Of a stretch of DNA of 64,000 bases, positions 23,662 through 35,980 are shown piece after piece. Below the pieces are notes generated by a model. That model had not been told where the DNA came from. It searched no databases and saw nothing but the letters and a program-made list of their open reading frames with translations. The position numbers were made by a program, and so were the translations under genes. The stretch is from Anthostomella pinea (Eukaryota; Ascomycota; Sordariomycetes; Xylariales; Xylariaceae), in contig CAUWAG010000003.1 of assembly GCA_963556695.1 (NCBI GenBank), positions 5,394,001-5,458,000 of the forward strand. Direction: 5' to 3'. Numbering within the stretch: position 1 is the stretch's first letter; the number at the start of each line of letters is the position of its first letter.

Positions 23662-25702
23662 GTAACTTATGTAGGGCTATAGAACGGAACAGGCGGAATC
23701 CAGACTATTGCAATGCATGAGGCCCGTGAATGTGCTCATCCAAACCACGGGATGATGTTCCTGGGTTATGTTCATCGCGCAGAAGTCATACATCGGCCTA
23801 GTACAGAGCTGGTCTTTCTTTCTTTCGCTATTGTTAGAAAGAGCTCCTCTGGGGGAACTTATGAGTGCATGGGGGTGTCGTGAATCGTCCCTTTGCCAAC
23901 ACGAGACTGCTCTGATCTGTGTAGTTACCATTTGTGGCGCTTTATCCGAAGCCGAGTCCATCTGAAGCCCCTGGATGACTGACTGCACAGATCGTCGAAC
24001 CCCGGGATAAGATATGCCAAAAGAGAAAAAGTCCTCGATAAGGCTGTAAGCTGACGGCATGATTAGATGCACCAGACCGACCACATGACCGCTTAGATTT
24101 GCACATTCACGCCCGTGACACGATACCTGCAAAGTACTGTAACATCCTCACATGTTAGACGGATTCGTGCCGATCTTGGTGCGGAGGACGGCACGCATGT
24201 TCCGTTGCGCCAGGACTTATTGACTCGTATTGGAGACGCAAGGTAGTAGTAATGTAGTAATATGGCATTGCGACTCGTGACTAAGTATGTAATAAGTACG
24301 CAAGATAAGTTGCCTTCTTTTATCAGTCGTCGACCCAGTCTAAACGCATACTTACGGATGACTATATAACGAGTCCCACCGTGAGTAGTGCACTGTTGCG
24401 ATAGCTTCGCCCTCTGTCAATACCATACCTACTACCCAACAATGACCTCGGCAACTGCTCGCCCCGCGATTACATGAATCAGCCGGGCTGCTAGCCTGTT
24501 GGCCGCTGAAAGGCTTCGCATGCGTATCGGCGCGAAGTGATCATTGTTACCTCCCTGCCTACCCACTACCTACCTGAATGATGAAGTTCGATCTCATTTG
24601 TACCAGCAGGAACTATTATGCGGCAGCACGCGCGGAAGGCGGTCGTATGCTGATGGATTGGGGCGACAGACAGCCCGAGGCTAGAAGAAATTGTCTGCCT
24701 TCTGGAAGCCCATTCCGTATGTAGGTTTCATCCCCATGATATCATCCTGGTAGTGCTGGCTCCGGACAGGGCATATTGTGCGAGGGGGTTGGGGAAACTT
24801 TCCCGGTAATGTTGCATTGGCTACATGTACATCATCGAGATCATTGCCGGCGGCGGGCTGTCTGCACCCCACACTCACCAACTCATCCCAAAGCCAACTT
24901 ACTTCGGCCCTGTTCATCATCAGGCTGTCAGGCCACGGCTTCAAAGTCTAAACATGTCCAGTGTGGCCAGCGCCCAGCGGCCATCATCGAGCGCAACCGT
25001 GGGTGAGCACAAGGTTCACGTCTGAGCATGGATCGGGGACCATGGACCTTGACGGGCCGCAGAATTGATGAGAATCCCCCGCCTCCTTATTGATCGCCTG
25101 CCTATTGGTAGCCGGGTACGGCAACCCGCCGTCCGTCTAAAGGCAACGTAAGAGTTGCCGTTGACCGTGCAGCGTGACATGACAGCATATGCATGAGTCG
25201 GCCGGGGCTTGTACCCTGGGGCGCCGGGCAACATGTGTCTGACAGATGGGTGAACACTGAGTGTCACTGACCCTCCCCGACCGTAACCCCCTCCAATGGA
25301 AGAGTTGCCCGAACGGTCGCTAGTGCTGAGCCGAACTGTTATTAAGCAGTAGCGTTGAAATTGAGCGAGATAATGAACAGAATTCAGCCATGAGCCACCA
25401 AAATAATAATAATAATAATTAATCTACTCAAGGTTACGGCACAGCAGCTGGTACGAGGCAGGCAGGAGCAAACCGGTAGCCAGCAAGGTAGGACGGGCAA
25501 GCACACCTCGAGCGTTCGAGGGGTACAAAAGTCAACGTCTCGCTAGCCCTGGGGATTCTAGCTCTCTAGCATCATTACAACCACTAGACCAATCCAAACA
25601 CGTTCTCTAAGTCGCAGTTCCTTGCAACTTTGACTTTGGGGTTCACTCCGACTCTGACTCCAACCTCAATCTCAATCTCAACCCCGACCTCGACCGCCCA
25701 CC
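23662..25702. other. 2-kb intergenic region
   Basis: No coding frame recognised. It contains an AAT microsatellite near 25400-25420 and the presumed promoter of the PTR2 gene. Multiple short ORFs lack motifs. Confidence 0.4.
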
Positions 25703-27961
25703 ATGGCACAGGCCCACGAGGATACCGCGGCAGAACTTCACGCCACGCTCCAACAACGGCAAGGCGGCGCTGTTGGCGACAGCAAGGACCAGGGCAAGGA
25801 CATGACTGGCGGCAGGCTGCCTAGCATCTCGGTTGAGAAGAGCCACTCAGCCGACACGGCCGACGGCGAGGAGCCCAACGCTCACGAGATCAAGACGCTG
25901 CGTCGTGTTGGAGATGCCTTTCCTAAGGCCGCCTACCTGATTGCCGTCGTCGAGCTGTGCGAGCGCTTTACTTGTAAGCCAGAATCCTACTTACAGTTAC
26001 ACCTGCATAACTCCTATGTATTCGTGATTTGTTGAATTATCACCTTGAATCAATGATTACCCCTAAATGTCCATGCTCCTGAGCGGGGATTGCACCATGA
26101 CTTGGGAGGGTTCGGCGTGTTGTACCTGAAATAATGAAGCCATACTGACTTCGCGACAGACTACGGCTGCCAGGGTCTCTTCCAGAACTACATCAGCAAC
26201 CGACCCGGTGGTCAAGACGGTGCAGCTGGTCTCGGTCTAGGTCACGCTGGTGCCACGGGTCTGAACGTACGGACCTCTCGGCCCAGCCACATGTGACATG
26301 GCATAGGCGAGCACCTGACTGACAAAGTGATAGGTCTTCTTCCAATTCGCCTGCTACATCACGCCAATCTTCGGCGCCATTATCGCCGACCAGTACCTCG
26401 GAAAGTACAAGACCATTCTAGTCTTTGCTGCCGTCTACTTTGTTGGTTTGATCTTGTTGTGGACGACTGCTCTTCCAGCGGCAATTGAGAGCGGCGCTTC
26501 GCTTGGTGGTTTCATCACCGCCATCATCGTGATCGCCTTCGGCACTGGTGGGATAAAATCCAATATCGCTCCGTTAATTGCAGATCAATGGCATGTATAA
26601 ATACATCCCTATTCAGACCCTAAGTCCCCGGGTTTGGAATACACTTGAACTTTCTGCTAACTTTTCGGCAGTAAGTAATTCTGCTAAGCGGTTCTAGAGA
26701 CATAGGGTACGGTAACTAACCAGGGACCATTTTATACACCAGACACCCGCCACACCATGGCCGTCAGCACGGATCCGAAGACTGGCGAGCGCATCATCAT
26801 CGATCCCGCCATTACTTACCAGCGTATTTACATGATGTTCTACTTCTGTATCAATGTTGGCTGTCTATCGTTGCTGGCCACGCCGTTCATGGAGAGATAC
26901 GTGGGCTTCTGGAGCGCGTATCTGCTGTGTTGGCTGATGTTCTGCGTCGCCGTCGTGGTTCTCATCATCTGCCGCGGCCGGTACATTGTTCGCCCTCCGC
27001 AAGGCTCCATCATCACCGACTCGTTCAAGGCCATCGGCATGATGATTGTCTCGCGCAACACCGATGCCGCCAAGCCCTCCTGGCGCGCTGCCATGGGCAA
27101 GACGAAGCCGGTGCCTTGGAACGACCACTTTGTCGACGAGCTGAAGCGTGCGCTGCGTGCCTGCAAAGTCTTTTGCTTCTATCCAATCTTCTGGTAAGCC
27201 TCGATCCCATACTGCTGTATGCTGTATGCTGACAATGGCATGATAGGATCTGCTACGGCCAGTTCTCTTCCAACTTCGTCTCCCAGGCTGCACAGATGGA
27301 GGGCCACGGCATGCCCAACGATCTGATGCAGAACTTCGATCCCATCAGTATCCTGGTCTTCATCCCCATTCTCGACCGCATCGTGTACCCGCTCTTGAGG
27401 AAGATGAACATCGAGTTGAAACCCATTGCCCGTATCAGCATCGGTTTCATGTTCGCCGGTCTCTGTCTCGCCTATGCCGCCATCGTCCAGCACATCATCT
27501 ATAGCACTGGCCCCTGCTTCGATCGGCCTGGCGCATGTCCTGCCGGCATGGACGGGGAATCGCCCTTGCCAAACCACGTCCACATCGCGGTCCAAACGCC
27601 CGCCTACGTGCTCATCGGGATTTCCGAGATATTCATCTCGGTCACCGGGTTGGAGTACGCGTACACCAAGGCGCCGCCGAGCATGAAGTCGTTTGTGCAG
27701 TCCCTTTACCTCTTCACGTCTGCCATCGGATCGGCTCTCAACGAGGCGCTAGTCCCGGCTACGGGCGATCCAGCTATCATGTGGATGTACACCGGGGTCG
27801 CTATCCTTGCGGTGGTGACGTCGTTTGGGTTCTACGGCATCTTCCACAAGTACGACAGCGAAGAGGCCGAGATGAACAAGCTCGATGCGACGGAGCACGC
27901 GTGGGATGCCAGGCCGAACAGCGGCACAGGGAACGAACACGTACCTACCGAGAAGGTCTGA
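25703..27961 (+). CDS. PTR2: POT-family di/tripeptide transporter
   Basis: Proton-coupled plasma-membrane oligopeptide transporter. Exon 1 (25703-25973) starts MAQAHEDTAAELHATL, an acidic cytosolic tail, and ends in the POT signature ELCERFT, which continues as YYGCQGLFQNYIS after the first intron (acceptor at 26159). Exon 2 is 26160-26266 and exon 3 starts at 26334 (VFFQFACYITPIFGAIIADQ) and includes GTGGIKSNIAPLIADQ. The next exon starts at 26753 (TRHTMAVSTDPKTGER). The last runs from about 27247 (ICYGQFSSNFVSQAAQME) to HVPTEKV-stop. The ExxER motif for proton coupling is present. In the right phase the intron at 26590-26752 would begin GG rather than GT; all other splice sites are canonical. 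It is otherwise full-length for a fungal PTR2 (~590 residues). Its neighbour 5-oxoprolinase also serves nitrogen scavenging. Confidence 0.88.
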
Positions 27962-29739
27962 GTGCCGTGGGCCGCTTCGATGTGAGCCTTGCAGGCAGGC
28001 TTAGCAGAAAACCTCCCATAGCCACTAGCTACATCACCAGCACGTTGTTAGTGGTGATTCCACCACTTTAGTTTTACACGCTTTATAATTAAATGAAAGA
28101 AAATCAAGTAAATGTTAACATGCACATGGAATTGTAGAGAATTGCTTGCTCGTTTGATTATTACTAATCTTGGTGACATGAGGATGGTATGTACTCAAGC
28201 ATCTAGATTTAAGGCTATGGAAGGTTTTCAGCTAAGCCTGTCAAGCCTGTCTGCCTCGGTGAGAGTTCCTCTACGCATCGATGCCATAGTGGACATCCGC
28301 ATGGAGCACTAGCGCAAGGCACTCACAATCCTTAGGGATCAAATGTCACCTTTTATCTCAGTCAAAGCTTAAACTACCTGGCGGCTCGAACTAAAGGAAG
28401 ATCCAGATGTTCCAACCGGGAGTCCTTCGGGAACCCACTCTTTGCTTTCTTCTAACCAACTGATTGGGTTGGAATACGACGAGCCGTATGTAGTAATACT
28501 GTAGCTCGGAATTGTCCCACGGAGGGGCCGAAAGATGGGGCTGCCCGTGGCCCCGGCTGGGCACGGAAGGATAGGGACCCCGAACGCCGATCTGCCCTAA
28601 CCGTATGTGGAGTAGGTCAGATCCAAGGGGCGATTGGCTGACACTTTGGCGATCGCGCAGGATGGCCAACTTCATCATGTTATTTTGTATAATCCACATT
28701 CACCTATTTTAACAGAATCATGATGGACCTGACGGAGAATTCGTCCGTGGTGTCATTGTTCAGCTCATTGCAATCGTTGTTACCTACCAGGCAAAGCAAG
28801 GAACATGCCGCCGTACATATGATGATCCCTAGCCCCACGCCGACGACTGCGATGATGTGATTCACCGTTCGGCGTCTGGCTGCATCTTGTAGCAATAGGA
28901 ACCACCACGGGACCCAAGCGATGACTTCAATGTTACTTTCTTTGGTGCAAGCTGTTGTCTGGCTATTTTTGTGTACAGGAATACCCAACGAGAACGTTCC
29001 TGTAAGAAAGTTCCCATCGCGTAAGGTTCTACCTATTACGAACCACCAATTATTACCATCCTGAACACCTGTAAAGACTAAGAGCCTACTAAGCCGGTAA
29101 AATTACTACATCCAGCAAGAACAACCACGGCACAGCCTCCACCCAGCCATCACGGAACAGCATCCACCGATCCACGGCACAGCGTGCATTCCTTTTTTCT
29201 TTTTTCTTTCTTTTTTTTTTTTTGCCGCTTCTCTATGATGCAACATGAGGCACGACATCGTTCTCCCATCGCAGTGCCGCCTCCTGATGATGTAATTTCT
29301 GGCGAGCATCCATGGCCGATGAAGTGTCTCTTAAGACACATCGCCATTAGGACGGAGGTGCCCGCCGGCTGGCTGGATACATCCAGCAAGAACCACCACG
29401 GTATGATGCTTGTCTCTTTTTTTGCCACTTCCTTCTTATTTCATTCCTCGTAAGTAACCAGAGCCGATAAGGTGTCTCTTAGAAATGTCATGAAGATGGG
29501 AAGACACATCATCGTCACTGGCAGGGAGGCGACACTGTGGATCTTTGAACGCGAGGACCTGCTACTGACCTGTCGACTTGCATAAGTAGGATAGGTATCC
29601 AGCTACACATACCTAAAAGTTCTGACTAGAATCCATACAACAGAAACACCCATCCATCAGCTCTCTGAGAACCAGGTAATCGCCTTGATCACCAGACCGT
29701 CAAGGCAAACGAGAATACCGAGCATCTCCAGCCGCGCTC
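27962..29739. other. Intergenic with short degenerate repeats
   Basis: No gene recognised. The phrase ATCCAGCAAGAACMACCACGG appears at about 29108 and 29380, with a weaker relative near 28895, so this stretch has duplicated within itself. A T-rich run lies at 29190-29223. The promoter of the secreted protein gene at 29740 occupies the right end. Confidence 0.4.
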
Positions 29740-31377
29740 ATGTTCAGTCTAAAACATGCGCTCGCCGCCCTTCCATTCCTGGCATCAGCCTGCCTGGCAT
29801 TGACCATCCCTGGGAACGACGGTAACGCTATCGAGCAATGGAAGTCGGATGACGACGACTGGGGCCTCGTCATGAGCATGGACATTCCCGACGGTGACAA
29901 CTTCCCCATGGTCGCCCACGGTCTGCTCAAGAACCACAAGAAAAAGGCCCATATAACAATGTACGGCCGCGAGGTCAACTACGGATGGGAGGAGATCAGC
30001 ACCGTCAAGCTCAACGAATTCCTCGATGACGAAGCCCTGAAAAAGGTCACAGCAGAAGCGCAAAAGGATGCCCTCGACGACTCCATGGATGAGACATGGC
30101 GCTCGATCGCCAAGGATTTGATCAAAAACTACGGAGAAGCGAACTGCTTCATCGAGGCCTGGAGGCAAATTGCCCGTATAAAGCGCGACAACCCTGAGTT
30201 TAAAACCTGGATGACCGAGGTTCCCGTATTCTACATCGTCTCCGACGGGACCGCTGATTTCAAGAAAAAAGCGGTCCCCAAGCTTTCAACCGAGTTTCAG
30301 GCCTGGTACGACTACTTACACGAAACCTCGACTACTGCCGACGAAGAGCTCTACATGCAAGTCTCCAAGATCCGCCTCATGAGGTTCTTGGATTCCTTCA
30401 AGATCGACAGGAAAAGATACAAGATCGTCACCAAGGGCGGCGGCAAGCCTGAGGCTGGCGCCAGCGAGCCGCGCCTAAAAAAAGGCATCCACTTCGCCAA
30501 GCAGGTCACGGACTATGAATGGGGTCTGGACGATGACACAACCCAATCGATCCAGAAATGCAAGGGGATGAATCGGAAGAATCCGTATGACAAGGAAAGG
30601 GAAACGTGCATCCGCGGCGCCCTGCAGAAGATGGGCAAGGAGTTCGTGAAGGAGAACGGCGACGTCGGCGAGCTTGTCACGTACAAAAATGAGATCCCAG
30701 ACAGCGATATCAAAAAGGACATCAAGAAATACCTCAGCGTCAACAAGTTCCGATACCTGGTAGGCGGCCCACTGACATCGCTGGCGCACCATCTTACGGC
30801 GGACGACAATGACAAGGAGCACACGGTCGAGCAGGCCGTCGTCATGCTGCAGTCCTTCGACCCCAAATCGAACCTTTTCAAGGTGCAATACAACCACTTC
30901 CTCGACCCAGGCGCGTCCAAACTCGTCATGGGAAAGGCCATCCAGGGCAACGACAAGCTGGACTTGTGGCTGATACCCACCGAGATCGCCAAGGTCAGCC
31001 CGTGGACCTTCACGTTCAGGAACCCGGACACCATGGCTGAAGCGTTCGGCAAGGGCAGCGCCGTGTACTCGCTGGAGCAGTCGTTCGTCGGCGGGTCGGG
31101 GCTTCAGGCGAACCTGTTCGACCTGTTCTGCAGCGTCTACGCCTACGAGCCCGATCTGTTCCCGGCCGCGATCGCCGCGGACTACAAGGAGGACCGGTCG
31201 GTGGAGTACCTGGGTGTCGACTTTGTAAGACTCGAGAAGAGCGACAAGAGTGCGATGTACGTTGTCGGGATGAACAAGGACGATCCGATGAATTACAACT
31301 TGAATAACTATCTCCACGAGAAGCTTCAGACTAAGAAGGAGGATATGCTGGAGTCTCTCAACAAGGTGATGGGATGA
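29740..31377 (+). CDS. Secreted protein of unknown function, 545 aa
   Basis: Single-exon gene; I do not recognise the family. The start MFSLKHALAALPFLASACLA is a clear signal peptide, probably cleaved near LALTIPG, and the ORF is unbroken over 1.6 kb with fungal codon use. The mature protein is strongly charged (DDDDW, HKKKAHIT, TKKEDMLESL), with few cysteines and no TM segment. Recognisable pieces such as FNLFCSVYAYEPD-like text give no known motif. The gene runs towards a secreted arginine deiminase (32344-34564, minus strand), and both start with similar short signal peptides. A joint extracellular role is only a guess. Confidence 0.72.
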   Translation: MFSLKHALAALPFLASACLALTIPGNDGNAIEQWKSDDDDWGLVMSMDIPDGDNFPMVAHGLLKNHKKKAHITMYGREVNYGWEEISTVKLNEFLDDEALKKVTAEAQKDALDDSMDETWRSIAKDLIKNYGEANCFIEAWRQIARIKRDNPEFKTWMTEVPVFYIVSDGTADFKKKAVPKLSTEFQAWYDYLHETSTTADEELYMQVSKIRLMRFLDSFKIDRKRYKIVTKGGGKPEAGASEPRLKKGIHFAKQVTDYEWGLDDDTTQSIQKCKGMNRKNPYDKERETCIRGALQKMGKEFVKENGDVGELVTYKNEIPDSDIKKDIKKYLSVNKFRYLVGGPLTSLAHHLTADDNDKEHTVEQAVVMLQSFDPKSNLFKVQYNHFLDPGASKLVMGKAIQGNDKLDLWLIPTEIAKVSPWTFTFRNPDTMAEAFGKGSAVYSLEQSFVGGSGLQANLFDLFCSVYAYEPDLFPAAIAADYKEDRSVEYLGVDFVRLEKSDKSAMYVVGMNKDDPMNYNLNNYLHEKLQTKKEDMLESLNKVMG

Positions 31378-32343
31378 TTGATGCTAGCCAACTCGATGAG
31401 AGAATAGGGCAGTGGCGATGATGGTGTACCGGTATAGACTGTATTTGTGAAGAGGGTTGGGTGCGATCATAATCAGGCAACATTAGTTAGAAAGGAGGAC
31501 GGCGTTTTATTCTGTTAGACTTTGCGTACAGCACGGGGGCTCTGCTGTTTGTTGCATTTTAGGGCGTTTGGGTTTGGCTCTCCCCTTCCGGTCGAACACC
31601 TAAGTTTAATTTTATTTTATTTTAAAAAAACCTCGGCGTAAATCGTTTCAGTGTCCAGGGATAACATCTTCGACCTTTGCAAGGATTCCCACAGCGCATA
31701 TCTGCGAGCATCGAGCGGTGCTAATCGCCTGTGTACCTCTCTAACAATATCCTGGGAGGCTTTTACTCTCAGCTCATTTCATTTGGGTAAAGGGTCGTTC
31801 CCTGAGGTAGTACAAAGTCTTTCACGGCATCGGAGTTTGAGAGAATATGACAGCATCGGACTGTTCAAAGCCATCGCCATATGAACAAACGTAAGCAAAG
31901 TCGAAACCCGCTCGTATCCAGCGGTAGTTCATGCTTTTGTGCGACAGAGAACTGACTTCTATTCTCAAGTAGGATTCTTCACACGGAGAAAACTGGCTCA
32001 TCAAGGACGGCGGGCAGGGCAAGCGATGTGTCGTGCGTACCTTGGCCTCTGTGGGGAGAGGCAATGGAGGGTCGTGTAGCGTTCCAATGACGAGGACGAG
32101 ACATCTAGATATGGATTGCTCAACCTAAAGTAACCATGCTGTATGCTCAAAATGCACTGTCTAAAACACAAAGTACATGCGACTTCACCCTCTCATCAGG
32201 TATGAGACTTGCCCAAAGTGATCTGCAGGGGCATCTTTCGCCAGGGGGTTCCCATCGTAGCAGGGTTGACATTTTCTTTTACTACAATAACTATCCTACA
32301 CTGTTCGACAAGGTCTTCGCATATCCGAGACGCCACAACATAA
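31378..32343. other. Convergent intergenic region
   Basis: 3' flanks of the secreted protein and deiminase genes. A T/A-rich stretch lies at 31605-31630. No gene recognised. Confidence 0.4.
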
Positions 32344-34564
32344 CTATCTACTGCTCCACCACTTTGCAGCCGGCGTCCTCCAGGTGTTGGTGGCGCAATG
32401 CAAGCCTCCCCCGTAATAGTGCAAGATCTCTAGGGTATCGACGTACGCTACCTTCATACCCGCGTCCCCGTAGGCCTCCGTGACCGCCGTTTTGAGTTTG
32501 TCCTCGCCATCAACCGTCGGCCCCCTAGGATCAGCAGAGAGGAAATTATCCCCGACGACGATACCATTGAGAGGGTTTGGGTGCATTGTGATGAGAAGGT
32601 GGTAGGAGTCTTCCCGGAACACAGTGGGAATACGGACGACATCATCTTCCTTCAGCGGTATCTCGTCCAGTAGTAGTTTGAGGTTTGCGTCGAGCTGCTC
32701 CTGCGCCCACTCGTTTACCTTCTTCAGACCGTCGTCGTCCAAAACTTCCTTTATTGTCCTTACCTCGGGCCCACGTCCATATCCGTCCGGGTTCTTCTCG
32801 AAGGCGGCCCGATCATATGTCATCGCATGTTGGTCTCCTGTACGACGCTGTCACGGCGAGCGTACTGAGGAGCTGGGACATGGCCGGCAGCAAGTAGCTA
32901 TTACTCTATTGACGAGAATATCAAGACTAGAGAGGAAAGGAAGAGAGAGAGAGAGAGATAGGTACAATGGGAGGTTGCCCCTTTAAGGGGATCCTTTGGT
33001 CAGATCCTTCCCCTATTGGGAAGTATCCGCTTGTCATGTGGGAAGGTCTGTGCAGGCCGTCACAGACGCGGCAGTCAATAACGCTAGATTGTATACAAAA
33101 AGAGCTAGGAGGCACTGGAACTTAGGCGTGCACTCAGTATTAGAGAAAAACTCACCCTCGCCACTATCGTCCAGATCCTGGAGAACTTTCCTTCCAGCTT
33201 TGGCATCCGCGATGGTAACTGTGAAGCCAGTGTCTGTTTTTTCCGATGGGATGAACTGCAGGAACTCGTCGAGATGCCCCACTTCTAACCAGCCACTATT
33301 GAGCAGAAGAAGTGGTTGCAGCCGTTGTGCGTTGAGAAGGCGCATCAGGTCTCCCGACGGTTGAAATTCGTGCTCGGTATCCTCGCCTACCGTCACTTAG
33401 AGACCGTGCTAGGGGAAAATAGGGGAAGGAGGAGGAGGAGGCGGCGGAGGAGGAAGAGGAGAAGGAGGACTAACCCATCAGTGTACGACCGAATGGGTAA
33501 CGACGGCCCGTTTTCGATGTATATGGAGGAATCGTGACATGATTGCCCCCTTTACTCAAGTTGCCCCGCCGAGGGTCAAATCCCCCATCAGCAACGGTTA
33601 CTAGTCTTTCCAGTTTACGTTCGTCGGGCGTGGGATGGATAATACCAACTCCTTTGCCGCGTATCTGGTCGTAGATCGGCACAGCTAGTCTCTCCTCGGT
33701 ATTTGGAGATACGATGAAGAGTCGTATCGAGACAGGACCTTCAGGTCCAGGCATGCTAGCATAAGCTGGCAAACCTAAGTCCTGCACCCATTGAGTTTGT
33801 ATAGGGGTAAGGACCTTGCTAAAGCCGATGGCCTTGAAGGCGTTATTCAGCTGTTCTGTGAAGTAGCTGAGCCGCCTGCCATAAATTCCGCTGAATATCG
33901 AAGTTGCGGGAGATAGGACCTCTTGAAGGTCCTGTAGGCTATGCTGAAGGATGATGGGTGCAATTTTTAGGACGACCTTGTCGGAGCCAGCTTGGGCATG
34001 GTCCTCGAGGAATACGTCGAAATGTACTGTGACCTGGCCATCCCAGCCATCGGCAGACCTAACCGTTTCGCGACCATCAAGGCCCAAAGTAATTCCCTGC
34101 CGTAACATCTCCTCATTGAACTTGAAATCTGGCTTGACGTACTCCCAATTGTCGTGTTCCTGATAGAACACACGAACGCGTGAGGCAGCTTCGTCCGGGG
34201 TTGCGTAGATGTTTGCCCATGCTCCGTCCGGCGCATTTAGTGGGTTGGTCTTCATTGGGGCCAGGTAGGCTAGTTCTATAAGCTCATCGTCCATTGCGTC
34301 GTTACATCGATTCATTTCCTTATAGTAGTCGCTGGTCCTCTCAATGGATTTGTACTCTGGGCATCGCTTCGTTGAGTCTCCTATATTCGGCAGGAAAATA
34401 GCACCGCTCTTCTCTGTCCATTCGGTTCTGCCTTTTTGATCATCGTCGTCCACCTTCCCGTCGCGGTTGGTGTCGGCCAGTATCACTGGCTGGGGTATGC
34501 CTCGCAAGGTCGGGATTGCCGAGACGGTCAACAAAGGCAAGAACGCAAGACTGAACAGCTTCAT
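32344..34564 (-). CDS. Secreted protein-arginine deiminase (PAD)
   Basis: Extracellular enzyme predicted to convert peptidyl-arginine to citrulline. Exons 33475-34564, 33156-33395 and 32344-32837 join in phase to give 607 residues. It starts MKLFSLAFLPLLTVSAIPTL (signal peptide), followed by DTNRDGKVDDDD, a 12-residue EF-hand-like loop. The PAD catalytic positions are all present: Asp in QWVQDLGLPAY, His and Asp in EVGHLDEFLQFIPS, and Cys in GGGLHCATN near the C-terminus. The length is close to that of animal PADs without part of their N-terminal domains. Intron 2 (32838-33155) contains a 216-bp solo LTR 11 bp from the acceptor; splicing across it keeps the frame. Intron 1 ends AAG and is pyrimidine-rich. 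The frame is intact, so the gene may be functional if the enlarged intron is spliced. Confidence 0.85.
32849..33064. mobile_element. Solo LTR (family B) inside a PAD intron
   Basis: 216-bp element starting TGTCACGGCGAGC and ending GGCCGTCACA, flanked by the 5-bp duplication GACGC (32844-32848 and 33065-33069). A second copy with its own duplication lies at 54470-54696. TG...CA ends, 5-bp duplications and the lack of coding sequence indicate solo LTRs left by recombination. The parental element is not in this window. Confidence 0.8.
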
Positions 34565-35104
34565 AGTGGTTTGTCAGACGCGTCGGGCACATTGACGGGT
34601 AGGCTGAGCACCCGAGAGGAGCGTGTTGCAGAATGCCCTTTCTATATAAGTCTCGCTCATGTAACCATGCAATTAAGTGGCTTAGCACATGGTGGCAAAG
34701 ATACGTGGAACTTGTGGACGATGTGGTCAAGGGGATTATCCCTTATGCGAGGCCCTGCAGCTCCGATGCTTCCTTCACGACCTCTTACATGTGTCTAGGA
34801 TGGTAATGGTTAGCGTTACTTCTCATTATAAAATGTGTATTAGAATAGCAGTTACTATTATAGACGGACCCATACCCCCTATTACGTGGAATCGCTGGCC
34901 ATTACCATCCTAGACACCTGTACTGTTCTGGACGCAGGGGAAAAGGTAAGGATTGCAAGCTTTTATGGGGTATTGTTTCAAGCGACAAAGAACCCATGCT
35001 TCGGTACCGAGTAAGCGTCAGACAACAGCAATACCCCATGACCAGACCTCTACACCGAACGAAATGACAGGCTCCAAACGGCTGTTTCAAGCAACACTGA
35101 AAAC
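34565..35104. other. Intergenic, PAD promoter side
   Basis: No gene recognised. Short words are shared with other parts of the window, for example GCGAGGCCC near 34748 and 38642, and ACCATCCTGAACACCTGTA-like text near 29056 and 34905, which suggests old repeat debris. Confidence 0.35.
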
Positions 35105-35301
35105 TGTGAGATTTCAAAGTGTTCTATCTAAGGAGAGGAATTCCAGCTACTCTGGAGCGGCCAGAGTGGCCCTATATATCCAAGATACTAAAGGAAAGGA
35201 TACGTGGCCTTATATTGGCCACGTATGTGACAGAGTCACAGATGGAGATGTTGATCCTGAAGGATGACTATGGATGGGCTAACGTAGCCCAGAATCCAAC
35301 A
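35105..35301 (-). mobile_element. Solo copia LTR
   Basis: 197-bp reverse-orientation copy of the LTR of the copia element at 47244-52610, from TGTGAGATTTC to CAGAATCCAACA, flanked by the 5-bp duplication AAAAC (35100-35104 and 35302-35306). It is a product of LTR-LTR recombination of another insertion of the same family. Confidence 0.85.
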
Positions 35302-35980
35302 AAAACCCTGGTCTAGGTACCAGCTAGGTTTCCACAACGACCAAAACGACAGGATCTTAATACTACTTTTAACGGATCATATTAGCTGGTGCTGTTTCTG
35401 TGAGAAGGGCGGAGCAAGTTACGTCAATTAGGATCCGGAATGCTAGACGAATCTAATGATTGATTGATTGTATTTAACGTGGGGGGTAGCTCCTCAGTAG
35501 TGCAAACCACGCCTCCCAGAGCCTCTGTATCGCAGGGTTGTGGAGGTCTCAAGATAATAAGTACAGTCAGTCCCGCTCACGGGCCCATCCCTGTTGTTGC
35601 GGCGGTATGACCTTGGGTCATCCATCTGGTCCTTTAAGAACAGCTATCTATCGAGGGCAGATTGATGAAAAGAATTTGCTCTTCTCCACGAATTTTGCTC
35701 ATTCTGTGCTCCTCTCCTTTAAGTATTATAAATAAGCTGTCCTAGGCGAGTACCTAGGCAACAGCCGATTTTTCCCCAGCCTCTTACAAAAGAAAATGTG
35801 TTGTGGTGTTTTCTTCTCACCACAGCTGCAGTGATCATTCAAGTCTGTATGCCCAAAGCGTTCGTGGTATCCAGCAAAGTCGCCATGTCCAGATCTGGCT
35901 GCTAGAAGTCTGTGTAAAGTACTCCTCTTAAAAGATATAAGGTCTCTTTTAGTTACTGTATGTGAGTATACTTCTTGATA

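Noticed and set aside
30475..31317. 280-codon minus-strand ORF
   Set aside because: Antisense of the secreted protein at 29740-31377, which has a signal peptide and a full frame.
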